In this document: in pieces, positions 21,072 to 31,844 of the stretch
Layout of the letters: every line of letters begins with the position of its first letter
How positions within the stretch are numbered: position 1 is the stretch's first letter
NCBI RefSeq assembly: GCF_042186555.1
Contig: NC_133327.1
Coordinates: 331,460,495 to 331,524,494, forward strand
DNA from: Aquarana catesbeiana
Lineage: Eukaryota > Chordata > Amphibia > Anura > Ranidae
Reading direction: 5' to 3'
DNA: 64,000 nt
Translations under genes and position numbers: made by a program
Notes under the pieces: model-generated
Seen by the model: only the letters and a program-made list of their open reading frames with translations
Told to the model about the DNA's origin: nothing
The model's database searches: none

Positions 21072-23942
21072 TTACATTACATATCCCTGTATATTGCGGT
21101 CATTCAGGTGATTATCTAATAGTTTCTTGAAGCTATCAATGCTCCCCGCTGAGACCACCGCCTGTGGAAGGGAATTCCACATCCTTGCCGCTCTTACAGT
21201 AAAGAACCCTCTACATAGTTTAAGGTTAAACCTCTTTTCTACTAATTGTAATGAGTGGCCACGAGTCTTATTAAACTCTCTTCTGCGAAAAAGTTTTATC
21301 CCTATTGTGGGGTCACCAGTACAGTATTTGTAAATTGAAATCATATCCCCTCTCAAGCGTCTCTTCTCCAGAGAGAATAAGTTCAGTGCTCGCAACCTTT
21401 CCTCATAACTAAGATCCTCCAGACCCTTTATTAGCTTTGTTGCCCTTCTTTGTACTCGCTCCATTTCCAGTACGTCCCTCCTGAGGACTGGTGCCCAGAA
21501 CTGGACAGCATACTCCAGGTGCGGGCGGACCAGAGTCTTGTAGAGCGGGAGAATTATCGTTTTATCTCTGGAGTTGATCCCCCTTTTAATGCATGCCAAT
21601 ATTCTGTTTGCTTTATTAGCAGCAGCTTGGCATTGCATGCCATTGCTGAGCCTATCATCTACTAGGACCCCCAGGTCCTTTTCCATCCTAGATTCCCCCA
21701 GAGGTTCTCCCCCAGTGTATAGATTGCATTCATATTTTTGCCACCCAAATGCATTATTTTACATTTTTCTACATTGAACCTCATTTGCCATGTAGTCGCC
21801 CACCCCATTAATTTGTTCAGGTCTTTTTGCAAGATTTCCACATCCTGCGGAGTTATTGCCCTGCTTAGCTTAGTATCGTCTGCAAATACAGAGATTGAAC
21901 TGTTTATCCCATCCTCCAGGTCGTTTATGAACAAATTAAATAGGATTTGTCCCAGCACAGAACCCTGGGGAACCCCACTACCCACCCCTGACCATTCTGA
22001 ATACTCCCCATTTATCACCACCCTCTGAACACGCCCTTGTAGCCAGTTTTCAATCCATGTACTCACCCTATGGTCCATGCCAACGCACCTTATTTTGTAC
22101 AGTAAACGTTTATGGGGAACTGTGTCAAATGCTTTTGCAAAATCCAGATACACCACGTCTACGGGCCTTCCTTTATCTAGATGGCAACTCACCTCCTCAT
22201 AGAAGGTTAATAGATTGGTTTGGCAAGAACGATTCTTCATGAATCCATGCTGATTACTGCTAATGATATCATTCTTATTACTAAAATCTTGTATATAGTC
22301 CCTTATCATCCCCTCCAAGAGTTTACATACTATTGATGTTAGGCTAACTGGTCTGTAATTCCCAGGGATGTTTTTTGGGCCCTTTTTAAATATTGGTGCT
22401 ACATTGGCTTTTCTCCAATCAGCTGGTACCATTCCAGTCAATAGACTGTCTGTAAAAATTAGGAACAACGGTCTGGCAATCACCTGACTGAGTTCCCTAA
22501 GTACCCTCGGATGCAAGCCATCTGGTCCCGGTGATTTATTAATGTTAAGTTTCTCAAGTCTACACTGCAGTTTTGGTTACTGAAGCCCCCCGATTCACTC
22601 GTGAAGACTGAGGAGAAGAATAAACTCAATACCTTTGCCATCTCCCCATCCTTTGTAACCAGATGTCCTTCCTCATTCTTTATGGGGCCAATATGGTCTG
22701 TCCTCCCTTTTTTACTGTTTACATACTTAAAGAATTTCTTGGGATTTTTTTTGCTCTCCTCCGCTATGTGTCTTTCATGTTCTATCTTAGCCATCCTAAT
22801 TGCACCCTTACATTTCTTATTGCATTCTTTATAAATTCTGAATGCTGTGGATGATCCCTCAACCTAGTATTTTTTGAAGGCCTTCTCCTTTGCTTTTATA
22901 TGCATTTTTACATTGGAGTTAAGCCATCCAGGATGTTTGTTCGCTCTTTTAAATTTATTACCCAATGGGATACATTGGCTAATGCCCTTATTTAATATGC
23001 TCTTAAAGCAAACCCATCTCTCCTCCGTATTCTTTGTTCCTAATATTTTATCCCAATTTATGCCTTTTAGCAAGGTTTGTAGTTTAGGGAAGTTGACTCT
23101 TTTGAAATTCAGTGTCTTTGTGTTCCCTTCATGTCTCCTATTTGTGTGATTTATACTGAAACTAATTGACCTGTGATCGCTGTTACCTAAATTGCCCCGT
23201 ATTTCCACATCTGTTATCAGATCTGTATTGTTGGTAATCAGTAGATCTAGTAATGTTTTATTTCTAGTTGGTGCGTCTACCATCTGACCCATAAAATTGT
23301 CCTGCAAGACACTAAGGAACTGGCGAGCCTTAAATGAATGCGCGGTTCCCTCCGCCCAGTCTATGTCTGGATAATTAAAATCCCCCATTATGATAACACT
23401 TCCCATCCTTGCTGCTAATCCAATTTGTGATAGGAGATCCGTCTCCACTTCCTCCCTCAGGTTAGGGGGCCTATAGCATACTCCCAGTATTATTTTCCCC
23501 TTAGCTTCATCCCTTTGGAGCTCTACCCATAAAGATTCCACCTCCTCCCTAGCCCCCTCAGTGATGTCATCTCTCACATTCACTTGTACATTATTCTTGA
23601 TATATAGGCATACCCCTCTCTGTCCTTGCAGTATAGGGTATACCCTTGAATGTTTGCCAGCCAATCATGAGAGCTGTTGAACCAGGTCTCTGAAATTCCC
23701 ACAAAATCCAAATCCTCCTTGTACAACAGTATCTCTAGTTCACCCATCTTGTCCGCCAGGCTCCTGGCATTGGTGAACATGCCACATAGTTTAGACCGGT
23801 CGCATATTGTCCTCGTATTGGGTGTTTCAAGATTGCAACTTGGACTTGCTACTATACTCACCTTGTGTTTTTGTGCTTTGGTTAACCTACCACTAATGCC
23901 CCCAATACTACCCTCTGGAATATCTTCCTCGCTGGCTATCAC
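21072..23942 (-). pseudogene. CR1 copy 2 ORF2 (endonuclease-reverse transcriptase)
   Basis: Reading from 23942, the endonuclease begins NARSLADKMGELEILLYKED with GISETW. It continues with WVELQRDEAKG, IMGDFNYPDIDW and NSDHRSISF. The RT domain has NYRPVSLTSIVCKLLEG, LDFAKAFDTVPH, GVPQGSVLGQILFNL and FADDTKL (catalytic Asp pair kept, around residue 213 of the 21662-22516 piece). The C-terminal part includes YKTLVRPHLEYAVQFWAP and GDMISIYKYCTGD. Frameshifts near 23600, 22810, 22500 and 21680 break it into five frames. It would perform target-primed reverse transcription if intact. Confidence 0.9.
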
Positions 23943-23968
23943 TGTCTCTGGACCCTCCCCCCCATCGC

Positions 23969-24199
23969 CTAGTTTAAAAACCCCTCTAACTTTTTGGCCA
24001 TCTTCATTCCCAGCAGATCTGCACCCTCCTCATTTAGGTGCAGTCCGTCCCTTCTATAGTACCGGTTACCGACTGAGAAGTCGGCCCAGTCCTCCAGGAA
24101 CCCAAACCCCTCCTTACTACACCAGCTCTTCAGCCACTTGTTTACTTCCCTAATCTCCCTCTGCCTCTCTGGTGTGGCTCGATGTACCGGTAGTATTCC
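23969..24199 (-). pseudogene. CR1 copy 2 ORF1 C-terminal esterase remnant
   Basis: The minus frame reads GILPVHRATPERQREI, WADFSVGNRYYRRDGLHLN and EEGADLLGMKMAKKL. The R-R-D-G-L-H-L-N-E-E-G block matches the C-terminal catalytic Asp/His motif of SGNH esterase-like domains found in CR1 ORF1. Only the last ~75 residues are present because the element begins at 24199. Confidence 0.75.
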
Positions 24200-24206
24200 T
24201 GAAAAT

Positions 24207-24518
24207 GGTAACATGTAAATAGAATAGGCTCTCATGCAGTATACATTTTATTGTAATTCTAAGCAAAGATGTTGTGCACCAAACACCAACTCTATGACAA
24301 CTTTGGGCTCCAAGTGTTCTCAAAAACCCATTATTTCCCTATTCTAGTGTCCCCTTGAGTCATAACTGTACGTGTTAGGTTGGTAGGCCTATAGATACCT
24401 TTCCACAGTTTTTTAAAATTGTGTTTCAAAACTAGATTTCTATAATTGTACATGTGTAATAGCTGCACATTTGCTATGGCCAGCTGCAGACCAACATGTG
24501 GTTAGTGTGAACATACCC
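24207..24518. other. No gene seen
   Basis: Unassigned AT-rich sequence between the CR1 copy and a TTAA element. I see no repeat structure or reading frame of note. Confidence 0.5.
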
Positions 24519-24867
24519 TTAAAGGAGAAGTATGGGAATGCGAAAATAGGTAGTAGGTGCTACCCTCATACCAGCATTGCATTTCTTTCTTTCCCCAGTC
24601 CTTTAGTTTTTGTAGAATCTTTTGAAGATTCCAGAATCAGCCTCTAACAGTTCTTTTTCAGTTCAAAAGTTTCCAGGGGGTGGACACAGCTCCACAATCC
24701 AGCCACTCCTTCACTCCCTCCCTATGGAAGACATGTGGGTGTTCCTGGTGAAGAGGTGCACACCCAGGCTGCTATCTAGAACGAGCATGTTCTTCACGTG
24801 CCTCCGTTTCCATGGCAGCGTGTCCCCAGCTAAAACCCAGAAGCAGAGAGACAGTGTGATACAAGTG

Positions 24868-25708
24868 CCAGGACGGAGCAAGAGATTGTGGATCTGCCAC
24901 CGATAAGACGCATACCATACTCCTTTACCGATTCATTGATTGTACGCTTTGAATAGAGCAGTGCACTGACACACCTTAAGATTGTGAGTACCCCATGTGG
25001 GTAGTGTATATTATATTGATTTAATAAATTTTAAAACAATATCACACCATCGAGCGCTTTTTTCCTTATATATCTCTGCATACCGCATAGGAACCTGGGA
25101 TCCGGTGACCTGTATTGAGTCGTGGGGTGGTTCAAAGGCGTGATTTGACTTAGTGTAGCAGCTGAGTCACACGCTGAGTCACACGCCCTGAGGTGAGCAT
25201 ATTACCTGGGGGGCACTGGATTGCACCTAAGCATGGTTTGCGGCACAAAGAAAATTAGGAGCATGCTGGAAAAAAACATCATTGGACACTAAAGCACTTT
25301 TTTTATATTGATTTACTAGATTTCACTATTCACTTATTATATTGTTTTATTGAGGACTGTTTTTTTCAAGTGCATTGTGTGGCACTAAGCACTTTTGGAA
25401 TCATTTAATCTATAATATTTGTATTATTTCACTTTAGCATGTTTGTTTGAATTGATTATGTATTTTGCACCTTAGTGTATGGTTGAATTGATCGTGTACA
25501 CTGTACCTTAGTGTGCTTATATACATTTTATTTTTGATTTGTATTTAGTAAACTGTTTATTATTATCATCACTATAATATTTTCATGTTTCACTCAGTGG
25601 TGGTATCTATTATATAGTTATATCCATGTCCATGGACACACACATAATTTGATTTAATATTTAGTATATTATAGCACACTTTAGCGCTGCTTATTTTCTT
25701 TTGCTTTT
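24868..25708. mobile_element. Retro-inserted fragment with 15-bp target duplication
   Basis: AGTGTGATACAAGTG is repeated exactly at 24853-24867 and 25709-25723, bracketing 841 bp. A long duplication of this size marks target-primed retrotransposition. The insert is AT-rich, ends CTTTTGCTTTT and has no reading frame, so it is probably the 3' untranslated part of a LINE or a SINE-like derivative. I cannot assign the family. Confidence 0.75.
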
Positions 25709-26164
25709 AGTGTGATACAAGTGAATTCTCCTCATCTTTCACTGGCTGTTATCTGCAAGCTCTCTTCTGCAAGACTCCAACACCTCTCTACTGGGCTTTG
25801 ATGTCCCTTCCTGTGTCCTCTGAATTCCCCCCCCCCACTCATTCAAAGTCTGTACCAGCATCTCCTTCAGCCGATGGGGGAGGAGGGAGAGGCACTGAAC
25901 ACTTCTCATGTCCAGCAATGAACACAGGTAAGTTCTCTACACATAGCACCGTGTTATATGAGAAGAGGAGACATGGTAAGTAGCATGTGCCCTGTGTCTG
26001 TTCTCTGAAATGTACACAGTGCTATGTGTAGAGAGCATACCTGTGTACAGCACATAGGAGAGGGAGACTGACAACTCCCCCACATCTAAAGTATACCCCC
26101 GATATGTCCCCAGGGTCTCCTTTATAGAACATAGAAAATCATCCCTCCCATCACTGATCCCATA

Positions 26165-26465
26165 CCCCATACCCCCTATACAGTCCCCTCATCCCCATCC
26201 CTGTACTCCTATACAGTTCCATCATCTCCATACCCTGTACTCCTATACAGTCCCATCATCCCCATCTCCTGTATTCTTATAAAGTCCCATCATCCCCATC
26301 CCTTGTACTCCTATACAGTCCCATCATCCCATGTACTCCTATACAGTCCTATCATCCCATCCCCTGTACTCCTATACAGTCCTATCATCCCCATCCCTTG
26401 TACTCCCATACAGTTCCATTATCCCCTGTACAGTCCTGTCATCCCCATCCCCTGTACTCCTAGCA
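26165..26465. repeat. 33-35-bp minisatellite inside T2-like element
   Basis: About nine degenerate units on the theme CCCCTGTACTCCTATACAGT followed by CCCATCATCCCCAT. It lies entirely within the TTAA element near its right end. The short plus-strand frame through it (YSYTVPSSHV-like) is a repeat by-product. Confidence 0.88.
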
Positions 26466-26544
26466 GTGTGAAACCAGCATATGTACAAGGAAAGCTCCAT
26501 GACCTCAATCACATCAAAAAAGGAAACCCATACTTCTCTTTTAA

Positions 26545-26922
26545 GGAGCAAACCCCATGTCAATATTTTGTTGAATTGACTTTGCCATGCACAATATAAC
26601 AGAAATTGATAATAAAAAGTGAAACATTTAAATGTAGTTAATTTATAGAATAAAACCCTTAGTGAATGGAAAGAAATCATGTCCGCACATAACATTTGGA
26701 AAATAATGCATAGCAGTGAAAATGCTGTATGTATTATCTTTTTGTAAATTGACCTTGGTCAGTTTGGCAAGTTTGATGCTTTGTCTTAGAAGCCTAGTAA
26801 AAAAAATATTCTTTTCAGGGATCCAAAAATTGTTACGGTATACGGTTTTCCTACTCTGCTCTAGGCTAGATGTGTACCTTTGACATTTTCATGATGTGGT
26901 TTTGCTAGTACATCTTACAATA
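26545..26922. other. No gene seen
   Basis: AT-rich spacer between two TTAA elements. No repeat or coding feature recognised. Confidence 0.5.
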
Positions 26923-27259
26923 TTAAAGCTGAAGTTTAGTTATTTTTTTTTGCTATGCAGCACCAGGGACATACCTTTCCTTTATTGAAGTGTGTGCCAT
27001 GTCCTGCTGGCTCGTGCATAGCATAGAGTTAATCTTTCCACTGTTGATAATTCATCACTACAGAGATGATCTTCCAGCTCTGCTGGAGTTAACATCAGAC
27101 ATTGTGCAAATGAAAAAGTTGCACCGCTCACCCACCCCTTCTTCTTGCCTCCTCCATTCATGGAACTCATACTATTATTTTCGAGAATGCAAAGGCTTCT
27201 GTGAATGGATGAAGAGCGTATGAATGATCAAATTTACCTCCTCGAATCACAAAAGACTG

Positions 27260-27506
27260 TGGGGTTGATTTACAAAAGACAAATAGATTGTGCACTTTGT
27301 TCATCTTCCCCATTTAGTAATAGTGGTGAAGCTTTGTTGATTTCCATCATCCAAGCATTTATTTTCCTTGCATATGACTGGGTATTCTTTTCAAAAGAAG
27401 CTTCACCACATTGCATCTACTATGGAAAATGAGTGCAATTGTACTTTACAGAGCGCAACTACACTGGCAGATTGCATAGTCTATTTGCCTTTAGTAAATA
27501 AACCCC
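27260..27506. mobile_element. GGGGTTGATTTAC MITE, copy 1
   Basis: It starts GGGGTTGATTTACAAAAGAC and ends with the inverse (TTTAGTAAATAAACCCC). Internal features are TGCACTTTG near each end and a CATCATCCAA core. Identical architecture occurs at 27532-27779 and a decayed copy at 31541-31844. Confidence 0.75.
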
Positions 27507-27531
27507 TTTGCACTCTGGAAAATAATGCAAT

Positions 27532-27779
27532 GGGGTTGATTTACTAAAGACAAATAGACTGTGCTCTTTGCAATTGCAGTTATTCCAGAGATTAGTAAAT
27601 GAGATAACGCTTCACTTTACACTGAAACCCAATCACAATCCAGGAACATTAAAAAAACAGCCTTTTTGATTCACATGATTGGATGATGGAAGTCAGCAGA
27701 GCCTCGCCTCATTTACTAAGCTCGGGAGCAACTGCACTTTCAAAGTGCACAGTCTATTTGTCTTTAATAAATCAACCCC
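27532..27779. mobile_element. GGGGTTGATTTAC MITE, copy 2
   Basis: GGGGTTGATTTACTAAAGAC at the left and GTCTTTAATAAATCAACCCC at the right are near-perfect inverse ends. It lies 25 bp from copy 1 in the same orientation, inside the larger TTAA MITE. Confidence 0.8.
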
Positions 27780-28025
27780 TATGAGTTCTATGAAAGGAGG
27801 AGGGTGAAAAGGGTGACTGAGTTGAGCAACTCTTTCACACTCAAAGCATCAGATGCTAACCAAAGCAGAGCTGGGTGACCAGTGCTGTGGGGAGGACCTG
27901 TCAACAGTGGGGAGTCAATTTTTACACTATAAGGCAGCCAGACAGACATGGGGCATACTACATTAGAAGTAAGCTATGCCCTTGGGGCTGCATAACGAAA
28001 AAAAGTAACTAAACTTCAGCTTTAA

Positions 28026-28419
28026 GTAAAATCGTTATTTTTTAGTCCATACTACACAGAAAGGTGTATTTCAAATTCTGGTCACTGCAGTTCAAGATGT
28101 TAGTGATCTTGGCGGAGGGCATACAAAATATAGAATATTTAGGATAGTAAGGAAGGTGATATCAGCAGCACCAGTTTGCAGAGTGCAATTAAAAGGTTAG
28201 TTCACTTTTCACAAAAAATGAAAAGGTAAACTAACTTACAAAACCCTCTCACCCCTTCGATTCCCTCTACATTACAAGTTCCCCATCTTCACTAACATCT
28301 TCAGCCGGCACAATGGCCTGGTACTTTAAAACAACACTACACAGCATTGGAGGCTATGTAACAGCATAATGCACACAATGGCAAATGATTGTTGGTCAGT
28401 ACTGGCCACATGACCACAC
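28026..28419. other. No gene seen
   Basis: Spacer between the TTAA MITE and a Harbinger MITE. No coding frame or repeat recognised. Confidence 0.5.
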
Positions 28420-28422
28420 TAA

Positions 28423-28856
28423 TGCCCCGTACACACGGTCGGATTTTCCGATGGAAAATGTTCGATCGGAGCGTGTTGTCGGAAATTCCGACCGTGTGTG
28501 GGCTCCATCGGACACTTTCCATCGGATTTTCCGACACACAAAGTTGGAGAGCAGGAGATAAAATTTTCCGACAACAAAATCCGTTGTCGGAAATTCCGAT
28601 CGTGTGTACACAAATCCGACGGACAAAGTGCCACGCATGCTCAGAATAAATAAAGAGATGAAAGCTATTGGCCACTGCCCCGTTTATAGTCCCGACGTAC
28701 GTGTTTTACGTCACCGCGTTCAGAACGATCGCATTTTCCGACAACTTTGTGTGACCGTGTGTATGCAAGACAAGTTTGAGCCAACATCCGTCGGAAAAAA
28801 TCCTAGGATTTTGTTGTCGGAATGTCCGAACAAAGTCTGACCGTGTGTGCGGGGCA
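28423..28856 (-). mobile_element. Harbinger MITE, well preserved
   Basis: 434 bp, TGCCCCGTACACACGGTCGG...GTGTGTGCGGGGCA, with TAA on both sides (28420-28422, 28857-28859), matching the PIF/Harbinger TWA duplication. It is packed with TCCGAC/GTCGGA words. Internally, on the minus strand, CGGTGACGTA (28709-28718) precedes ACTATAAACGG by about 25 bp, the same promoter layout as the transposase-bearing element at 30162. Confidence 0.93.
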
Positions 28857-29164
28857 TAAGAAATGAGAATCTCCACTTTTTCCAAGAAGCTGTCCCAGAA
28901 GAAAGCAGCCTCAAAAGTATTCTCATTGGTCAGTGTGGTGGAGGGGCCTTCGGACACAAGTGATCACAGATTATGGTAAAGGGCCCTTTACCATGTGATC
29001 AGCTGATTACATGTAAACAGACTTCTCGGTTATTGGCAGGCCTTTCCTTCCACATTGTGTCTGTGTGAGGAGCCTTTAACCGGCAAGACTGTCAGTACAT
29101 TTATCAGTTTACACTGATAATCAGGGCACTGTTTTTCAGTGTCCTGATTATCTGTGCAGCCCCC

Positions 29165-29370
29165 TCGGTGCCCATCAGTGTTGCCTATCAATGCCACCTA
29201 TCAGTGCTCATCAGTGCCACCTATCAGTGCTTATCAATGACGCCTATCAGTGGCACCTATCAGTGCCCATCAGTGCCAACTATCAGTGTCACCTATCCGT
29301 GCTTATCAATGCCGCCTATCAATGCCCATCAGTGCTGCCTATCAGCGCCCATTGGTGCCACCTATCTGTG
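29165..29370. repeat. CCTATCAGTGCC minisatellite
   Basis: Around 17 degenerate 10-13-bp units alternate between CCTATCAGTG and CCATCAGTG or TTATCAATG, making ~24-bp dimers. No coding meaning. Confidence 0.88.
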
Positions 29371-29390
29371 CCTCCTCAGCAGGACTCTGA

Positions 29391-29707
29391 GCTGAGATCA
29401 TCTCTCTCATACAGCCTAAAGCCTGCACTGACAGTTCCCCCTCCTTCCTCCTTTGTATGGATGGTGAGGAGAGAGCTAAACTGCTCCTTCTCATCCTGCC
29501 CCTCTCCTCCTGTGTGTACTCTGCAAGAGGTGTAAAACCCAGCAGCTGAATGATCAAATTCAGCTGCTTAGCTTCACACATCCCGTGGTGCACACAGGAG
29601 GAGAGGGGCGGGATGAGAAGAAGCCGATCGGCCCTCTCCGTACAAAGGAGGAGGGAGTGGAAACTGTCAGTGAAAGCTTTAGGCTGTTTGAGAGAGATGC
29701 TCTCAGC
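29391..29707. repeat. Large imperfect palindrome
   Basis: The left arm from GCTGAGATCATCTCTCTCA and the right arm ending TGAGAGAGATGCTCTCAGC mirror each other for ~140 bp. Matched internal words include CTGACAGTT/AACTGTCAG, CTCCTCCTGTGTG/CACACAGGAGGAG and AGCAGCTGAAT/ATTCAGCTGCT. The loop is only a few bases around 29556. Confidence 0.85.
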
Positions 29708-29819
29708 AAAGAGTCCTGCGGGTAGCAACCCCATTGGGGCCCCCCGACAATGGCAGGAATTGCCGGGGCCCGGTCGCAAGTGTGACCTTTGCGACCCTGG
29801 TAGTTCCGCCACGGGTTTG

Positions 29820-30158
29820 TGACCTACACTTCTGTTGGTCTCTATTTTGTTTGTATAAGACTATAAAAACTGAATAGCACTTACTTGGCTCTTTCTGCCG
29901 GCTCTAGTAACCTGAATGTGGAATATTTTATTCTTAATGTGTTTTTTAATATGTAATAAACTTTTTGGTAATTTTTTAACTATTTAGTTGTTTGTCCTCT
30001 TTGTTCCAGTAAAGTCCAAAATAAAGTTTCTTTAGCCATATTATAATTCAGGGATGTGGTACACCATTAACAGTCTTATTTCTAAATAAATTATGCTGTT
30101 TGTATGTTTTCACCATAGTGTTGTATGTTATATTTTTCTATCAGGGGAAAAGTGTGAC
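29820..30158. other. No gene seen
   Basis: AT-rich unassigned sequence with AATAAA words, lying between a DNA-element end and the Harbinger left end. Confidence 0.5.
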
Positions 30159-30309
30159 TAATGCCGCGAACACACGGTCGGACTTTTCGGTTACAGAAGT
30201 CCGACAGCCCGTCCGACAGACTTTCGACGGACTTTTGGCGGACTTGCGGCAGACTTTCTAACGAACGGACTTGCCTACACACGATCACACAAAAGTTTGA
30301 CAGCCTAGT

Positions 30310-30347
30310 ACGCGGTGACGTACACCAAGTCCGACGAGACTATAAAA
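30310..30347 (+). promoter_or_regulatory. Harbinger transposase promoter core
   Basis: ACGCGGTGACGTA (30310-30322) contains a CRE-like TGACGT and is followed by TATAAAA at 30341-30347. A transcript start about 30 bp downstream would precede the transposase ATG by ~290 bp. The pair is conserved in the MITEs at 28423 (TATAAA intact) and 19763 (TATA decayed), which supports real function in the family. Confidence 0.65.
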
Positions 30348-31346
30348 CGGAAGTTCAATAGCCCGTACGTCACCCTTTGGGCTCCTTCTGCTAATCTCGT
30401 GTTTATCTTGTTTTGGTAGAAGTTTGGTGAGAGACGATTCGCACTTGTGAGACTCGTATTTTTCAGTTCGTTTTAACTGTTGTTCAGTCTGTGCTTGTGA
30501 GGTTTGTATCTGCTTTTCAGTGCGTTTGGTCAGTTGGCATTGAGAAATCTTTGTTTTATTGTCCGCTCGTTGCTGATTTTCAGGTCGCTCTTCACAGGCC
30601 TTGCTGTTTTCCAGTGCGTTCTGTTAAGTGTGTTCTGACCAGCCGACCATTTTGAAGCCATGTTGCCTGTACGTACTCGTCGTAGAGCTCGTGCATTGTA
30701 TGTGCTTGGTGCCGTAGTTCATTCTTCAGCCCAAGACCAGTCCATGAACAGGGCAAGGAGGATTTCATGGACCAAGAATTGGTTGCTCCAGCGTGACCAG
30801 TTCTGTCACATGCCATTGCTCCGTGAGATCCATGAGAATAATCCTGAGGATTTCAGGAACTTTCTCCGGATGACGGACCCCATTTTTGACCATTTGTTGG
30901 CTTTGCTTACCCCTTATATCAGCAGGCAGGATACCTGCATGAGGCAAGCCATCACTCCGGAGCAGAGGCTAGTTGCCACGTTGCGGTACTTTTCCCCCCA
31001 GGCTCTGGGGATCATTATCCCAGAGACCTGTTCTGCCATCATTCAGGTCATGCAGAAGGACTATATTAAGGTAAGAATTTTATCCTTTATTAGCATCACA
31101 TGTTATTTTATTTAATCTTTGATAATGTAATGTATTTCCTAACTCAAACACTACTTACCATCATTGCAATATAGTGTGAATGTCCCTTTTTTTTCCTCAT
31201 GCATGCTGTAATTTTTTCCTGTTCTTTTTTGTCATGCATGTATATTTGCCTTCACTAACCTCCCCAGCATACAATGCTGGGCACATATCCACCTAGTCTA
31301 CTCAGTTTGAATGTATTTAGTCAGCTGCATTGTATTTTGTTTACCC

Positions 31347-31523
31347 TAAACTCCATCCAAATAGTGTGTGAGTCATTAACTAGATTTCAACCCCCCCCCT
31401 AAACTTCATCCAAATAGTGTGTGTGTCATTAACTAGATTTCTAACCCCCCCCCCTAAACTCCATCCAAATAGTGTGTGTGTCATTAACTAGATTTCCAAC
31501 CCCCCCTAAACTCCATCCAAATA
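31347..31523. repeat. ~58-bp tandem repeat in transposase intron
   Basis: Three units of CTAAACTCCATCCAAATAGTG followed by a TGTGTCATTAACTAGATTTC and poly-C tail, plus a partial fourth. They sit inside the 1,003-bp intron (31071-32073). Confidence 0.9.
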
Positions 31524-31540
31524 ATTTGCTATAATGTTCT

Positions 31541-31844
31541 GTGGTGTTAATTTTTACAAAGCAAATATATGTTGCACTTTGCAAAATGCATTTGCACTCT
31601 GCAAGTGCATTTGCTCCAGGGCTTTAATAAATGAGCACAAGCTCTGCTGATTTCCATCATCCAATCATGTGCAAGCCACAAAGTGTTTGGATTAATTGCC
31701 CTTGCATGTGATTGGGTACTCCTTGCAACATGAAGCCTTTTACCTTACCTCATTTACTAAGCTGTGGAGCAACTGCACTTGCAGAGTGCGACAACTGCAC
31801 TTTTCAAACTGCGCAGTCTTGTAGCCTTTGGTCAATAAAACCCT
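31541..31844. mobile_element. GGGGTTGATTTAC MITE, decayed third copy
   Basis: Shares TTGCACTTTGCAAAATGC, ATTTCCATCATCCAATCATG and TCATTTACTAAGCT with the copies at 27260 and 27532. Its ends (GGTGTTAATTTTTAC and AATAAAACCC) are mutated. It lies within the Harbinger intron. Confidence 0.7.

Larger units (their letters stand above)
20983..24199 (-). mobile_element. CR1 LINE copy 2, with 7-bp target duplication
   Basis: The 3' end has tandem ACATAGTT 8-mers (20984-21007) seen from the plus strand, the CR1 style of tail. TGAAAAT flanks the element at 20976-20982 and 24200-24206. The body holds the whole ORF2 plus the end of ORF1. Compared with copy 1 it lacks ~55 bp near 22562. It starts at the same base as copy 1. 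Confidence 0.93.
24519..26544. mobile_element. T2-like TTAA element, 2.03 kb
   Basis: The left end TTAAAGGAGAAGTATGGG and the reverse complement of the right end, TTAAAAGAGAAGTATGGG, match at 17 of 18 positions. The TTAA at both ends (24519-24522, 26541-26544) fits the TTAA target of T2/piggyBac-like frog elements, and TTAAAGGA fits the TTAAAGRR T2 signature. It is non-autonomous. The interior carries a later retro-insertion (24868-25708) and a 33-bp minisatellite (26165-26465). Confidence 0.8.
26923..28025. mobile_element. TTAA MITE with ~39-bp inverted repeats
   Basis: The left end TTAAAGCTGAAGTTTAGTTA, continuing to GCAGC, is matched by the reverse complement of the right end TTAAAGCTGAAGTTTAGTTA, also ending GCAGC. 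The first 20 bases are identical and about 35 of 39 match overall. It is TTAA-bounded (26923-26926, 28022-28025). Its interior holds two tandem copies of a different MITE. There is no transposase. Confidence 0.85.
28960..29819. mobile_element. Non-autonomous DNA-element remnant, hAT-like right end
   Basis: It holds a CAGTGCC minisatellite (29165-29370) and a 317-bp palindrome (29391-29707), then ends with GGTAGTTCCGCCACGG. The reverse complement of that end (CCGTGGCGGAACTACC) resembles hAT termini of the CAGTGGCGGAACTAC kind. The left end was not located. No protein is credible despite open frames through the palindrome. Confidence 0.45.

Noticed and set aside
26303..26599. 98-aa plus-strand frame with YSPIIPIPC repeats
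   Set aside because: Product of the 33-bp minisatellite in the T2-like element.
29342..29822. Overlapping frames of 156 and 90 aa on opposite strands
   Set aside because: They lie in the palindrome, so each is a mirror of the other; no domain or homologue is recognised.
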